Assembly: GCA_017512365.1 (NCBI GenBank)
Contig: JAFWGQ010000031.1
Span: 80,932 to 144,931 of the forward strand
From: Mogibacterium sp.
GTDB taxonomy: Bacteria; Bacillota; Clostridia; Peptostreptococcales; Anaerovoracaceae
Length of the DNA stretch: 64,000 nt
Direction: 5' to 3'
Shown here one piece after another: positions 36,596-45,279 of the stretch. The notes beneath the pieces are model-generated. The model searched no databases, was not told where the DNA came from, and worked only from the letters and a program-made list of their open reading frames with translations. The position numbers and the translations under genes were made by a program. The stretch's first letter is position 1; each line of letters starts with the position of its first letter.

Positions 36596-37555
36596 CTATA
36601 CTGCGTAAGGCGACTTGACGCTGTTCATTATCTGTGTGAGCGCGTCGCGCGGCGAAGTGCCGGCAGCACGCGTTTTCTGTGTAAGTATTATCCTGTGCGA
36701 GCACACGTCGCAGAACACCTCGCGGATGTCCTCTTCGGCCACATAGTCTCTGCCGTTGATGAGAGCGCAGGCCTTGGCCATGTGGCTCACGGCGATGGAG
36801 CCTCTCGGGCTGATGCCGAGCTCTGTCATCTGGCTCGAACGCGTCGCGGCGATGAGGTCGGTGATGTATTCGACGAGAGGTTCCTTGATAGTGACGGCAA
36901 GCGTCGCGGCCTGCAGATTTTTGACTGTATCTGTACTGACGATGGTCCTTACCGCCGCAAACGGATCTTCGCTCTGCCTGAGCATGATGATCTTCATCTC
37001 GCTGTCCTTGTCAGGGTAGCCGAGGCTGAGCCTCACGAGGAACCTGTCCATCTGAGCATGCGGCAGCACCTGCGTACCCGCAGCGCCGACCTGGTTCTCG
37101 GTGGCGATGACTATGAAAGGCTCCCTGAGGGGGTGTGTAGTGCCGTCGACAGTAACCTGCTTTTCTTCCATTGCCTCGAGCAGGGCCGCCTGGGTCCTGC
37201 TGGATGTACGGTTGATCTCATCCGCGAGGAGCAGGTTGGTGTCATTGATGACTCCCGGCATGTATGTGAAGGAATCCTTGTCCTTGTTGAAGACCGAAAA
37301 ACCCACGATGTCCGACGGCAGCACATCAGGAGTGAACTGTATCCTGTTGTAGTTCATCCCCAGAGCCTTGCCGAAAGCGACCGCGAGGGATGTCTTGCCC
37401 ACGCCCGGTACGTCGTCGAGCAGGATATGGCCGTTGGCCATTATGCTCATCAGCACCTTGCGGATGACATCGTCCTTTCCGATGATCACCTTCCCAATCT
37501 CTGCGGTGATGGCATTGGTTGCATTATATATGGCTTTTAATGTATCTTCGTGCAC
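36596..37555 (-). CDS. MoxR-type AAA+ ATPase
   Basis: I use the GTG at 37555 behind AAGGAGG, giving 319 residues; the open frame extends 48 codons upstream without a ribosome site. The AAA+ core shows Walker A DDVPGVGKTSLA, Walker B LLADEINRTSSRTQAALLEAMEE, and the sensor region VIATENQVGAAGTQVLPHAQMDRF. GISPRGSIAVSHMAKA is the MoxR lid motif. It heads an operon with DUF58, a DUF4129-like membrane protein and probably the InlB-repeat lipoprotein. Such sets are thought to help mature or assemble partner proteins at the envelope. Confidence 0.92.
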   Translation of the reverse strand: MHEDTLKAIYNATNAITAEIGKVIIGKDDVIRKVLMSIMANGHILLDDVPGVGKTSLAVAFGKALGMNYNRIQFTPDVLPSDIVGFSVFNKDKDSFTYMPGVINDTNLLLADEINRTSSRTQAALLEAMEEKQVTVDGTTHPLREPFIVIATENQVGAAGTQVLPHAQMDRFLVRLSLGYPDKDSEMKIIMLRQSEDPFAAVRTIVSTDTVKNLQAATLAVTIKEPLVEYITDLIAATRSSQMTELGISPRGSIAVSHMAKACALINGRDYVAEEDIREVFCDVCSHRIILTQKTRAAGTSPRDALTQIMNSVKSPYAV

Positions 37556-37659
37556 TTTTACTGCCTCCTTGATGTTTTGACTTATACCCAAAGTAATATA
37601 ACACAAGAGGCCTTGAAATACCAGTAAATCGGGGCATTCTGAACAAAAAGAAAGGGTAG

Positions 37660-37689
37660 AAAAAAGGCCGCGGCGTCCCTGCCGCAGCC
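37660..37689 (-). terminator. Terminator of the secreted protein gene at 37706-38524
   Basis: On the minus strand GGCTGCGGC pairs with GCCGCGGCC around AGGGAC, followed by six U residues. Confidence 0.8.
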
Positions 37690-37705
37690 CTGTGGTCATG
37701 ATATG

Positions 37706-38524
37706 CTATTTAAGCCTCATGGTCTTCTTCCATGCAGGCGAGTATCCGCCCCAGTTTTTGCTCTGTCCCGACTGTACATTGACGGTGTATTTTATGCGTC
37801 CGCGCGGATGTTTGACCGATATGTTGTATGGAGAAGCGATCTTGAAAGTGGTCGTGTATTTCTTCTTGTTGCCTCTGAGCCAGCGTCCGTTGACATAGAT
37901 GCCCTTCGTGCCCGGCTTCTTTTTGAGCTTGACCGTAACCTTGACATTGTACGTATAGTACTTCATTATACCGCCCCTGATCCAGACGTAATGGTAGCCT
38001 GTCCAGTAGTAGTAGCCGGATCTGTATGTCTTGTGGTATCTGACGTTCACAGCCTTGCAGGTCACTTTTTTGATCGCCGGCTTTTTCTTCATGCCGGTCC
38101 TGATGGTAGGTGTAGTGCGGTACGGGCTCAGCGGAACGCCGTTTTCACCGTAGTAGATCCTGGTCCTGTATACGGTGTTTGGCTTCAGACCGCCTATCCT
38201 GTATCTCGCCGCCAGCGGACCTGATACAGATTCGCACTGCATGTAACCCGTACGGGTCCAGTTAACGCCGTCGGCACTGTATTCCATGTACACTTTAGGC
38301 GAATAGAATCTTGTCCAAGCCCATGGGTTGTTGAGAGATCCGACGCCGAACGGAGCGTAATTGAAGTAAGTGGAATAGACTTCGAATACGCCGTTGTAGT
38401 TCGGCTGCGGCAATGTCGTTTCAGCATTCGCCTCGGCTGCCGTGAAAGGCAGGCAGGCCAAAACGAGAGCAAATGACAGAAGTGCAGAGACGATCCTTCT
38501 GCGCGTGTTGTGTTTCTTTTTCAT
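37706..38524 (-). CDS. Secreted basic Tyr-rich protein with FnIII-like domain
   Basis: The 272-residue protein has a signal peptide (IVSALLSFALVLACLPFTAAEANA). The middle part (about 65-140) has RYRIGGLKPNTVYRTRIYYG, the ending of a fibronectin-III-like domain. The rest is rich in Tyr, Lys and Trp, with GYYYWTGYHYVWIRGG near residue 175. No enzyme motif is seen. It has its own promoter, a leader hairpin and a terminator, so it is a single-gene unit. It may bind wall polymers, but that is a guess. Confidence 0.6.
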   Translation of the reverse strand: MKKKHNTRRRIVSALLSFALVLACLPFTAAEANAETTLPQPNYNGVFEVYSTYFNYAPFGVGSLNNPWAWTRFYSPKVYMEYSADGVNWTRTGYMQCESVSGPLAARYRIGGLKPNTVYRTRIYYGENGVPLSPYRTTPTIRTGMKKKPAIKKVTCKAVNVRYHKTYRSGYYYWTGYHYVWIRGGIMKYYTYNVKVTVKLKKKPGTKGIYVNGRWLRGNKKKYTTTFKIASPYNISVKHPRGRIKYTVNVQSGQSKNWGGYSPAWKKTMRLK

Positions 38525-38543
38525 AACAATTCTCCGTTCCTTC

Positions 38544-38578
38544 TGATCCGCAGGGCACAGACCGACGTCTGCGGATCA
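38544..38578 (-). promoter_or_regulatory. Leader hairpin of the secreted protein mRNA
   Basis: TGATCCGCAG and CTGCGGATCA form a perfect ten-pair stem with a 15-base loop, between the promoter and ribosome site of the gene at 37706-38524. It could be a control element or stabilise the mRNA end. Confidence 0.5.
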
Positions 38579-38600
38579 TCCCCCTGTGATTATTGTCTCC

Positions 38601-38629
38601 ATTATATTGTATACAAAGAAATACAACAA
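38601..38629 (-). promoter_or_regulatory. Promoter of the secreted protein gene
   Basis: On the minus strand TTGTTG and a perfect TATAAT are 17 bases apart, upstream of the leader hairpin. Confidence 0.55.
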
Positions 38630-38765
38630 GGAATTAGATGAAATAATATTAAAGTAAATGCTCTCAAAGCTGTCGTTGTTGTATTATATATATTGACTAA
38701 GAATGTGGTACTGAAAGTGCCGGAATACACAGAAAGACATAAAAACAGAAAGACAGGAAAGACTT

Positions 38766-39194
38766 ATGTACGATATCATATATAAATTCACTACCCTGGC
38801 AGCGAGACTGCACGAACAGATCCTCAGCATCAATGATTCGGGAGGATACTACTTCGATGACAAGCAGCTGCATTTCATCACGATGGGCATCTTCGGAATG
38901 CTGCTGATCTTCATCATATACCCGGTATTCAAGATGCTCGCGAACACCGGGCACACGATGGTCATAACGTGGATCTATGTATTCACGGTCATACTGGTGC
39001 TGGCCTTCGCTATCGAGATCGGTCAGTGGTATACGGGCACCGGGGTCATGGACTCGCAGGATCTTGCCTACGGCATAACCGGTTTCCTCGTCATGTTCCT
39101 CATCTTCGCGATAGTGAGAGGGACATATCTGGGGATAAAACAGCTTGTCAGAAGGGACGACCGCGATGCGGGGAGGTACGCAGATGGCAGATAA
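38766..39194 (+). CDS. VanZ-like small membrane protein
   Basis: The 142-residue protein has three predicted membrane segments and the VanZ-like pattern LHFITMGIFGM ... AIEIGQWYTGTGVMDSQDLAYGITG. The conserved Glu/Gln and Asp pair of that family are kept. VanZ-like proteins are linked to lipid or glycopeptide sensitivity, but the activity is poorly known. Its last 11 bases overlap purN, which suggests co-translation. Confidence 0.65.
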   Translation: MYDIIYKFTTLAARLHEQILSINDSGGYYFDDKQLHFITMGIFGMLLIFIIYPVFKMLANTGHTMVITWIYVFTVILVLAFAIEIGQWYTGTGVMDSQDLAYGITGFLVMFLIFAIVRGTYLGIKQLVRRDDRDAGRYADGR

Positions 39195-39807
39195 GGCAAG
39201 AGTAGCCGTGATGGTGAGCAGCGAAGGCACCAATCTGCAGGCGCTTATAGACGCCCAGAGAGCCGGCCTCATCGACAGGGGTGAGATCGCGCTCGTCATC
39301 TCCAACAAAGAGGGAGCCCGCGCTCTGCAGAGGGCCGAAAAGGCGGGCATCGAGACAGCAGTGATAAGGCCGAAGGACTGCGGCGGCCAGAAGGGCTTTG
39401 AGGATGCCTGCAAGAAAGCGATCGATTCGAAGGACATCGACCTCATCGTTCTCGCGGGCTTCACGATCATACTCAGCAGGGATTTCGTCAATTACTACAA
39501 TCACAAGATAATAAACATACATCCGTCGCTCATCCCGGCGTTCTGCGGGGACGGATACTACGGACTGGTGCCGCACGAGGAGGCGCTGAAGCGCGGAGTC
39601 AAGGTGACGGGCGCGTCGGTGCATTACGTGAACGAGGTCGCCGACGGAGGAGAGATCATCGCACAGAAGGCGGTGAACGTTGAAGAGGGAGATACGCCTG
39701 AGACGCTGCAGAGGCGCGTCATGGAACAGGCCGAATGGCTCATACTTCCGGTGGCGGTCGCGAAGATCTGCCGCAGGATAGTCAAGGAACGACAGAAAAG
39801 AGGATAA
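39184..39807 (+). CDS. purN: Phosphoribosylglycinamide formyltransferase
   Basis: The start is ATG 39184 behind GGGGAGG, giving 207 residues. VAVMVSSEGTNLQALIDA is the phosphate-binding opening. INIHPSLIPAFCG near residue 112 gives the catalytic Asn and His, and ADGGEIIAQ near 153 the catalytic Asp. It transfers a formyl group from 10-formyl-THF to GAR in purine synthesis. All key residues are intact, in contrast with the PurL-like gene 21 bases downstream. Confidence 0.92.
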   Translation: MADKARVAVMVSSEGTNLQALIDAQRAGLIDRGEIALVISNKEGARALQRAEKAGIETAVIRPKDCGGQKGFEDACKKAIDSKDIDLIVLAGFTIILSRDFVNYYNHKIINIHPSLIPAFCGDGYYGLVPHEEALKRGVKVTGASVHYVNEVADGGEIIAQKAVNVEEGDTPETLQRRVMEQAEWLILPVAVAKICRRIVKERQKRG

Positions 39808-39828
39808 TGCCGGAGCAAGGAGGCAGAG

Positions 39829-42800
39829 ATGGCCAGGATATTCACAGACAGGAATGCGGGCGCTGACGGGAACGGCAGGACCGGCAGGACCGTGCTGACC
39901 GGTTTCACGGGCATGGACGAAAGGAGCTTTGCGGACTGCATCGAAAAGCTGAAGCTTTCGATGGACGAGGCTGACCTCGCGCTTTGCGTGGAATACTTCA
40001 GGGACGCCGAACAGAGAGACCCGTCCGCGGCGGAGCTCAGGATCATAGACAGCTGCTGGTCCGAGGAGATCAGACACTCGCTGCTCAATACCGTGATCGA
40101 CAGCGTCACATGTCCGGACTCGCTGCTCGAAAAGGCGTATATAGACTACCTCGCGGCAAGGAAGGCGCTCGGCAGGAACAGGCCGGTCACGCTGAAGGAC
40201 ATCGGGGAGATGGCTGCCAGATACCTGAAAAGCGGAGGGATACCGGAAAGACCTGATGAAGCTGACGAGGGCGGAGACTTCACGCTGAATATCGACGCGG
40301 AGGTCGACGGCGAGAAAGAGCCGTGGGTGCTCTTCCTGAACAAGGACGGAGAAACGCTTTCCGGAAGAGCATATACATTCTCGGTCATGAGGCTCATGGC
40401 GGAGGCCGGGCCGGGAGCCGGAGACATACCGGGAGAGGATTCCATGGTGTGCACTTCCATGGCGGACAGGATATATCACCGGGGATATAAAGGAGCGTCT
40501 GTCATCGCGGACATATCTTTTGCCGCGGCGCCGTATGTCAACCTCAGAGACGAAGAGCCTGAAGAGGGAGACGAGGTGATGCTGCTCGGAGGCCGCGGAG
40601 ACGGAAGCGCCGCCGCGGAGGAACACAGGATACAGAATTTCCTGAGAAGCGCGATGGTCAGTCGCATGATCAAAAGATGCGCGGTCATCGGAGAGGCCGG
40701 CATCTGCGGAGCGGTATGCGGACTGGCGGACGGCCTTGAGATAGATATAGATCCTCTCCTCGAAAGCGAGGGAGGGATGCTGTGCGTAGTATCGGCGGGA
40801 AGCGCGAAGATGCTTGCGGACCGCGCGTCGGATGACGATCTGGGCTGCCTCAGGGTGGCGTCGGTCACTGATTCAGGGCGCCTGGTGATGCAGACCAGAG
40901 GCGAGATCATCGCAGACCTGTCGACAGGATTCCTCAGGTCGACGGGCGCATCGAAGCACGCAGATATCGAGACTAAGGCTGCGGGCGAGTGGGACAGTAA
41001 CGATCTGTACGGCGATACAGGGAGCTTCAGCGCCTCGATGAGGACCATGGCACAGGATGTGAACGTGTGCTCGAGAAGAGGTCTCGCCGAAAGATATGAC
41101 ACGAGCGCCGGAGCGGGAGCGGTCATGATGCCGTACGGCGGGAAGAACCAGCTGACGCCTGCCCAGGCGATGGCATGCAGGCTGCCGCTCGAAAGAGGAA
41201 CAACGGAGGACTGCGTCATGGCAGCGTGGGGCTTCAACCCGAAGATCGCGGAGGCTTCGCCTTATCACGCGGGATATCTTGCGGTGGTCGAGGCGGCGTC
41301 GAAGCTCGTGGCGGCCGGGGCGTCTCCGGACGGGATATTCCTCGCGATGCAGGGGAGATTCGCTTCGCCGGATAAGGATCCTTCGGGACTGGCAAAACCT
41401 CTTTCGGCGATGCTCGGAGCCTTCGAGGCTCAGATCGGGCTCGGGACGGGATCTCTGGGGACCAGCGAAAAGTGGATGGATGAGGCGGATCCGGAAGGAA
41501 TGCCTCCGACGCTTGTCGCGGTAGCGTCATCTATGACGAAGATAAGAGAGACGGCCACGCCGGAATTCAAGGAGGCGGGCCATAAGGTCGTGATAATAAG
41601 GCCGCTCATCGACGAGTACGGCAGCGGCGTGGGCCTCGGTCTTCCTGAGCCGGCCTCGGTTGTAATGGTATGGCAGAAGGCGTACGAGCTGCTGCATTCC
41701 GGAGAGGCCGTGGCGGCGTATGCGCCGGGCTTCGGAGGCATAGGCGAGGCCGTCATGAAGATGTGCTTCGGCAACGGCGTGGGCTTTAAGTTCGAGCCTG
41801 AGGTCCTGGATTACGAGGGCAAAGAGCGCAGCAGCTACGCGGTTTCGGCGCGCAAGGCCGCAGCGATGAAGGACATATTCGGATACTGCTACGGCAGCAT
41901 CATTCTCGAACTCGAGGAGGACGCCGAGATCCTGGGCCGCTCGATAAGCATCGAAAGGCTCGGGCACACGACGGAAGAGCAGACGATAGAGCTCGAGGAC
42001 GAGAGCGTCGAGATAGGAGAGCTTCTGCTGCAGTACGAGGGCAGGCTCGAGAATATATGGCAGACAAAAGCGGCCGGAAGCACCGGCGGAGCCCCGAACA
42101 TAAAATACAGCGCACGCAGCTGGCACGCGCCTATATTCAAGCGTACCGAGCCGAGAGTTCTCATACCGGTATTCGGGGGAACAGGCTGCGCGGGCGATGT
42201 CGCCCGGGCCGTCAGAGAGGCCGGAGGAGTTCCGGGCATCATGGCAATAAAGGACTATCTGCCTCAGGACGGGGAGCGTTCGGCGCTGCAGTTCGCCGGC
42301 GCGCTGAAGGACGCGCAGATGGTGTTCGTGCCGGACGGATCCAATGCCGGATTCTTCAGACATGAGGCGGTCAGGGAGGGCATCACGAGCCTTCTTGAGA
42401 AGCACGACGGGCTCATCTGCGGAACGGCGGGAGGATTCAAAACGCTGCTCGAGCTGGGGCTCGTGCCTTACGGCAGATACGCCGAGGAAGGCGAGGAGAT
42501 ACTTTCACTGGAGGCCAATCCGGTCGGAAGCAGGCGCTCGGGCATAGTACGGGTCAGGATATCGTCCAACAAGTCGCCGTGGCTGAGGGACTGCGGTACG
42601 GGAGAAGTCAGGCTGCTGCCGTTCTGCTGCGCCGAGGGCAGGTTCTCGGCGTCGGATGAGATGATGAAGCATCTCGCGGGAGCGGGTCAGATCGCTACGC
42701 AGTTCGCGGATCCTGAGGGCGACGCTTCATGCGACATACAGTTCGATCCGAGCGGATCAATGATGGCTGTCGAGGGCGTCACGTCGCTCGACGGCAGGGT

Positions 42801-42909
42801 CTTCGGACGGAGCGGATACGCCGAGAGGACCGGCAGAGGTCTGTACAGGAATGTCGAGGGAAGGTATTTCGGCAACATGTTCGAGAGCGCGGTGCGCTAC
42901 TTCAAATAA
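39829..42909 (+). CDS. PurL-like (FGAM synthase clade II-like) protein with lost catalytic motifs
   Basis: The 1026-residue ORF aligns by eye along the length of single-chain Gram-positive PurL: RPVTLKDIGEMAARYLKSG, ADGLEIDID, MPYGGKNQLTPAQAMA, AAWGFNPKIAEASPYHAGYLAVVEA and ELGLVPYG are plain. Signature residues are gone. The SEHC motif reads SEEI (residues 78-81). The NETHNHP and following glycine loop are deleted at about 171-176. The GGKDSMS site reads GTSEKWM (544-550). In the C-terminal glutaminase domain the Cys-containing elbow reads GTAGGF (865-870) and the His position is Tyr997, though Glu999 remains. The ORF is unbroken, so it looks like a conserved pseudoenzyme or re-purposed protein, not a decaying gene. 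A normal PurL may exist elsewhere. Confidence 0.8.
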   Translation: MARIFTDRNAGADGNGRTGRTVLTGFTGMDERSFADCIEKLKLSMDEADLALCVEYFRDAEQRDPSAAELRIIDSCWSEEIRHSLLNTVIDSVTCPDSLLEKAYIDYLAARKALGRNRPVTLKDIGEMAARYLKSGGIPERPDEADEGGDFTLNIDAEVDGEKEPWVLFLNKDGETLSGRAYTFSVMRLMAEAGPGAGDIPGEDSMVCTSMADRIYHRGYKGASVIADISFAAAPYVNLRDEEPEEGDEVMLLGGRGDGSAAAEEHRIQNFLRSAMVSRMIKRCAVIGEAGICGAVCGLADGLEIDIDPLLESEGGMLCVVSAGSAKMLADRASDDDLGCLRVASVTDSGRLVMQTRGEIIADLSTGFLRSTGASKHADIETKAAGEWDSNDLYGDTGSFSASMRTMAQDVNVCSRRGLAERYDTSAGAGAVMMPYGGKNQLTPAQAMACRLPLERGTTEDCVMAAWGFNPKIAEASPYHAGYLAVVEAASKLVAAGASPDGIFLAMQGRFASPDKDPSGLAKPLSAMLGAFEAQIGLGTGSLGTSEKWMDEADPEGMPPTLVAVASSMTKIRETATPEFKEAGHKVVIIRPLIDEYGSGVGLGLPEPASVVMVWQKAYELLHSGEAVAAYAPGFGGIGEAVMKMCFGNGVGFKFEPEVLDYEGKERSSYAVSARKAAAMKDIFGYCYGSIILELEEDAEILGRSISIERLGHTTEEQTIELEDESVEIGELLLQYEGRLENIWQTKAAGSTGGAPNIKYSARSWHAPIFKRTEPRVLIPVFGGTGCAGDVARAVREAGGVPGIMAIKDYLPQDGERSALQFAGALKDAQMVFVPDGSNAGFFRHEAVREGITSLLEKHDGLICGTAGGFKTLLELGLVPYGRYAEEGEEILSLEANPVGSRRSGIVRVRISSNKSPWLRDCGTGEVRLLPFCCAEGRFSASDEMMKHLAGAGQIATQFADPEGDASCDIQFDPSGSMMAVEGVTSLDGRVFGRSGYAERTGRGLYRNVEGRYFGNMFESAVRYFK

Positions 42910-43151
42910 TAGTGATCCCAGTGCTCCGCTCGCTGATTTTCGGATCTGCCATTGCATCCTCAGTAATGCTTTCTCCGAATCATACGGCGTTGCCGTAATG
43001 ACGAAAGCATTGATCTACGGAGGCATTGCTCCTCCGATAGCCGCTTGCGAGCGCGGGGAGTTTTCACCGACGTATTGGGTACCGGGACGTCGTTTCAAAC
43101 GTCCAGCCGCTTCGCGTCGCACTGTGATCACTATCAACAGGGGAGCTATAA
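42910..43151. other. Intergenic region with three stem-loops
   Basis: This 242-bp gap holds a nested hairpin (AATGCTTTC 42965-42973 with GAAAGCATT 43003-43011, enclosing TACGGC 42983-42988 with GCCGTA 42992-42997), a second hairpin (CGGAGG 43018-43023 with CCTCCG 43031-43036) and a third (GGACGT with ACGTCC near 43085-43105). No ORF or U-tract is evident. It may be an RNA element or the remnant of a small mobile element. Confidence 0.45.
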
Positions 43152-43754
43152 GTGAACGAACGATATAAAAATACCAGCATAGAAGATTTTGTGGAGGGGC
43201 TCGGGTCGGCTGCGCCGACCCCCGGCGGCGGCGCCGCCGCAGCGCTGGCCTCAGCGCTGGGAGCCTCCCTTGTGATGATGGTCGCGAATCTGACGGTCGG
43301 AAAGCCGAAGTACGCCGAATTCGAGGAGCTCAATAAAGACATACTCGGGGAGGTCCGGATACTGAAGGACAGCCTTCTTGATGGGATGGACAGGGACAGC
43401 GAAGCCTTCGCAAAGGTCATGGCCGCATACTCCATGCCCGAAGGCAGAGACCGGACGGAGGCGCTGTTCACTTCCTCGGTCGAAGCGACGGAGGCGCCGC
43501 TCGCTGTCATGGAGGATTCGCTCGCGGCGCTGAGGCTCGCCGCGACCATGAAGGGCCGGTCGAACAGGTCCCTCGAAAGCGATCTCATCTCGGCTATGCA
43601 TCTTCTCCGCGCGGGGATCGTATCGGAGAGCAGCAACGTGACAGCGAACCTGCCTGTCATAGAAAAGAAGGACGGCGCGATGGCGTCAGGCCTGCGGGAC
43701 CGCGCCTCTTTCATCATCTCGGAAACGAAGGAACTCACTTCAGATATCATCTGA
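43152..43754 (+). CDS. Cyclodeaminase/cyclohydrolase family protein (FchA-like)
   Basis: The 200-residue helical protein has the family opening FVEGLGSAAPTPGGGAAAALASALGASL and starts with GTG behind AGGGGAGC. Relatives are formiminotetrahydrofolate cyclodeaminase and methenyl-THF cyclohydrolase (FchA), which act in one-carbon metabolism. That fits the nearby purine genes, which use formyl-THF. The exact reaction cannot be told from sequence alone. Confidence 0.85.
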   Translation: MNERYKNTSIEDFVEGLGSAAPTPGGGAAAALASALGASLVMMVANLTVGKPKYAEFEELNKDILGEVRILKDSLLDGMDRDSEAFAKVMAAYSMPEGRDRTEALFTSSVEATEAPLAVMEDSLAALRLAATMKGRSNRSLESDLISAMHLLRAGIVSESSNVTANLPVIEKKDGAMASGLRDRASFIISETKELTSDII

Positions 43755-43763
43755 CATATCATC

Positions 43764-44747
43764 ATGCTGGAAAGATTCAGGGAAACAAGCTTCAGAAACA
43801 GAATAATATGGATAGTTGCAGTATTCCTCCTGGGCATCGTTGCAGGAGACGCCGCGGCGGCTTTCGGGCTGCTGGCGTTCGAATATCTGGTAGATATCAG
43901 ATCCCCGGCGGTGTTGTTCATCACGGAGAACTATGCGCCGATAGCATTATCTGTCCTGGTGTTCGTACTGTTCTGCCGCTTCACCCGGAAAAACCGCTTC
44001 ATCCTTGAGGGGATGCTGCCGAAGAACGACAGAAAGTATCTGAGCAAATTCGGCATCGGGCTCCTGCTCGGGTTCCTCAGCAACTTCTTCTGCATACTCT
44101 GCGCGCTGCTGCACGGGGACATAAAGCTGGTCTGGAACTTCAGCCTCGCAGGCGTCCCGGTCATGCTCTATGCTTTGATCGCCGTCTTTTTCCAGTGCGT
44201 CAATGAAGAGGTCTGGTGCAGGGGCTTCCTGTACGAACGCATCAGCATCCACTATCCGCTGTGGGTCGCCATACTGATCAACAGTGCGGTGTTCGGGCTT
44301 CTCCACATCTTCAACGACGGCGTCACGCCGCTCGCGATCGCGGACATCATCATATGCGGCCTGGCGTATTCTCTTCTGCGCTGGTATACGGGCAGCATAT
44401 GGGCGGCCTTCGGGATACATACGATGTGGAACTTCACGCAGAACTTCATATTCGGACTTCCGAACAGCGGCCTTGTATCCGAGGTCTCGATGTTCCGCCT
44501 GGACGCGGCAACGGGCATAAGCAACCTCATATACAGTTACGAATTCGGAGTCGAAGCGGCTCTGCCGGCGGTGGTCATCGACCTGCTGATCGCGGTGGTC
44601 ATAATCGCTCTGGCGTGCCGGAACGGCCGCATCAGCGAGCTGAAGCTCTCAAAGGAGATGTGCGGATATACAGAACCGGAGCTGCGGCGCATCAGGCGAA
44701 AAACCGCAGGACAGGAAGACAAAAATACCGGTGGCAAAGACAGCTGA
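43764..44747 (+). CDS. CPBP family intramembrane glutamic protease
   Basis: The 327-residue protein has about eight membrane helices and the three CPBP motifs: NEEVWCRGFLYERI (Glu-Glu and Arg) near residue 147, FGLLHIFNDG (His) near 177, and HTMWNFTQNF (His and Asn) near 219. These proteases cut membrane substrates or, in peptide systems, act in maturation and immunity. No ribosome site is visible; the gene starts 9 bases after the cyclodeaminase stop. It lies one gene before the double-glycine peptide described below. Confidence 0.88.
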   Translation: MLERFRETSFRNRIIWIVAVFLLGIVAGDAAAAFGLLAFEYLVDIRSPAVLFITENYAPIALSVLVFVLFCRFTRKNRFILEGMLPKNDRKYLSKFGIGLLLGFLSNFFCILCALLHGDIKLVWNFSLAGVPVMLYALIAVFFQCVNEEVWCRGFLYERISIHYPLWVAILINSAVFGLLHIFNDGVTPLAIADIIICGLAYSLLRWYTGSIWAAFGIHTMWNFTQNFIFGLPNSGLVSEVSMFRLDAATGISNLIYSYEFGVEAALPAVVIDLLIAVVIIALACRNGRISELKLSKEMCGYTEPELRRIRRKTAGQEDKNTGGKDS

Positions 44748-44821
44748 ATAATTGTAAAATGCAGATGTAGGCAGACGGGAGGATCGTCCCGTCATGAAAG
44801 AGGAATAACAGGAGGACTATT

Positions 44822-44980
44822 ATGGAAAAGTATGTATGCAGCGTATGCGGATATGTTTATGACCCTGCAGTCGGCGACCCTGACAACGGCGTGGAACCGG
44901 GCACAGCATGGGCTGATGTTCCTGAAGACTGGGTATGCCCTCTCTGCGGCGTAGGCAAGGACAGCTTCGAAGCTGAATAG
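44822..44980 (+). CDS. Rubredoxin
   Basis: This 52-residue protein has the two iron-binding knuckles [12 protein letters not shown] (Cys6, Cys9) and [11 protein letters not shown] (Cys39, Cys42), plus [15 protein letters not shown], and matches rubredoxins end to end. It is a one-electron carrier in anaerobic redox and oxygen-defence pathways. AGGAGG precedes the ATG. It is 38 bases from the next small gene. Confidence 0.97.
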   Translation: MEKYVCSVCGYVYDPAVGDPDNGVEPGTAWADVPEDWVCPLCGVGKDSFEAE

Positions 44981-45018
44981 AAAACAGCGAAAAGAACAGA
45001 ACGATCGAGGAGGAAGTT

Positions 45019-45186
45019 ATGTGCTTCACGAAAAAGGCAGAAAAACCGGTCTCTGAAAATGAAGAAAAGGATGTCGCTCTCAAAGAAGAGGATATCGAAG
45101 AAGTAAGCGGCGGGATCAAATGGGGCGACGGCGAAAGACCGACCCTGAAGGACGCTGCAAGCAACGACAGGAAACGCAGAAAATAA
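45019..45186 (+). CDS. 55-residue peptide with double-glycine leader motif
   Basis: ATG at 45019 follows GAGGAGGAAG, a strong ribosome site. The peptide begins MCFTKKAEKPVSENEEKDV and then has LKEEDIEEVSGG (residues 21-32), which fits the double-glycine leader pattern of bacteriocins and peptide signals. The remaining 23 residues (IKWGDGERP, then a basic Arg/Lys end) would be the mature part; it has no Cys. The only Cys is at position 2. No C39-peptidase transporter is in the window. It may be a precursor peptide, or a small acidic/basic protein with a chance match. Confidence 0.6.
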   Translation: MCFTKKAEKPVSENEEKDVALKEEDIEEVSGGIKWGDGERPTLKDAASNDRKRRK

Positions 45187-45206
45187 GAACGGACTGCTGT
45201 ATGCTG

Positions 45207-45248
45207 AAGGCTGCCATCATACCATTGAGGCGTGATGACAGCCTTTTT
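45207..45248 (+). terminator. Terminator after the double-glycine peptide gene
   Basis: AAGGCTG(C)CATCA pairs with TGATG(A)CAGCCTT, followed by TTTTT. Confidence 0.75.
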
Positions 45249-45279
45249 CGCTGCAGTCATTCAGGGATCATTCGGTCGT

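Noticed and set aside
39829-42909. PurL-like gene as a simple pseudogene
   Set aside because: There is no stop or frameshift in 3081 bases, and codon use looks like the neighbours. Losses are confined to catalytic motifs, so a maintained protein is more likely.
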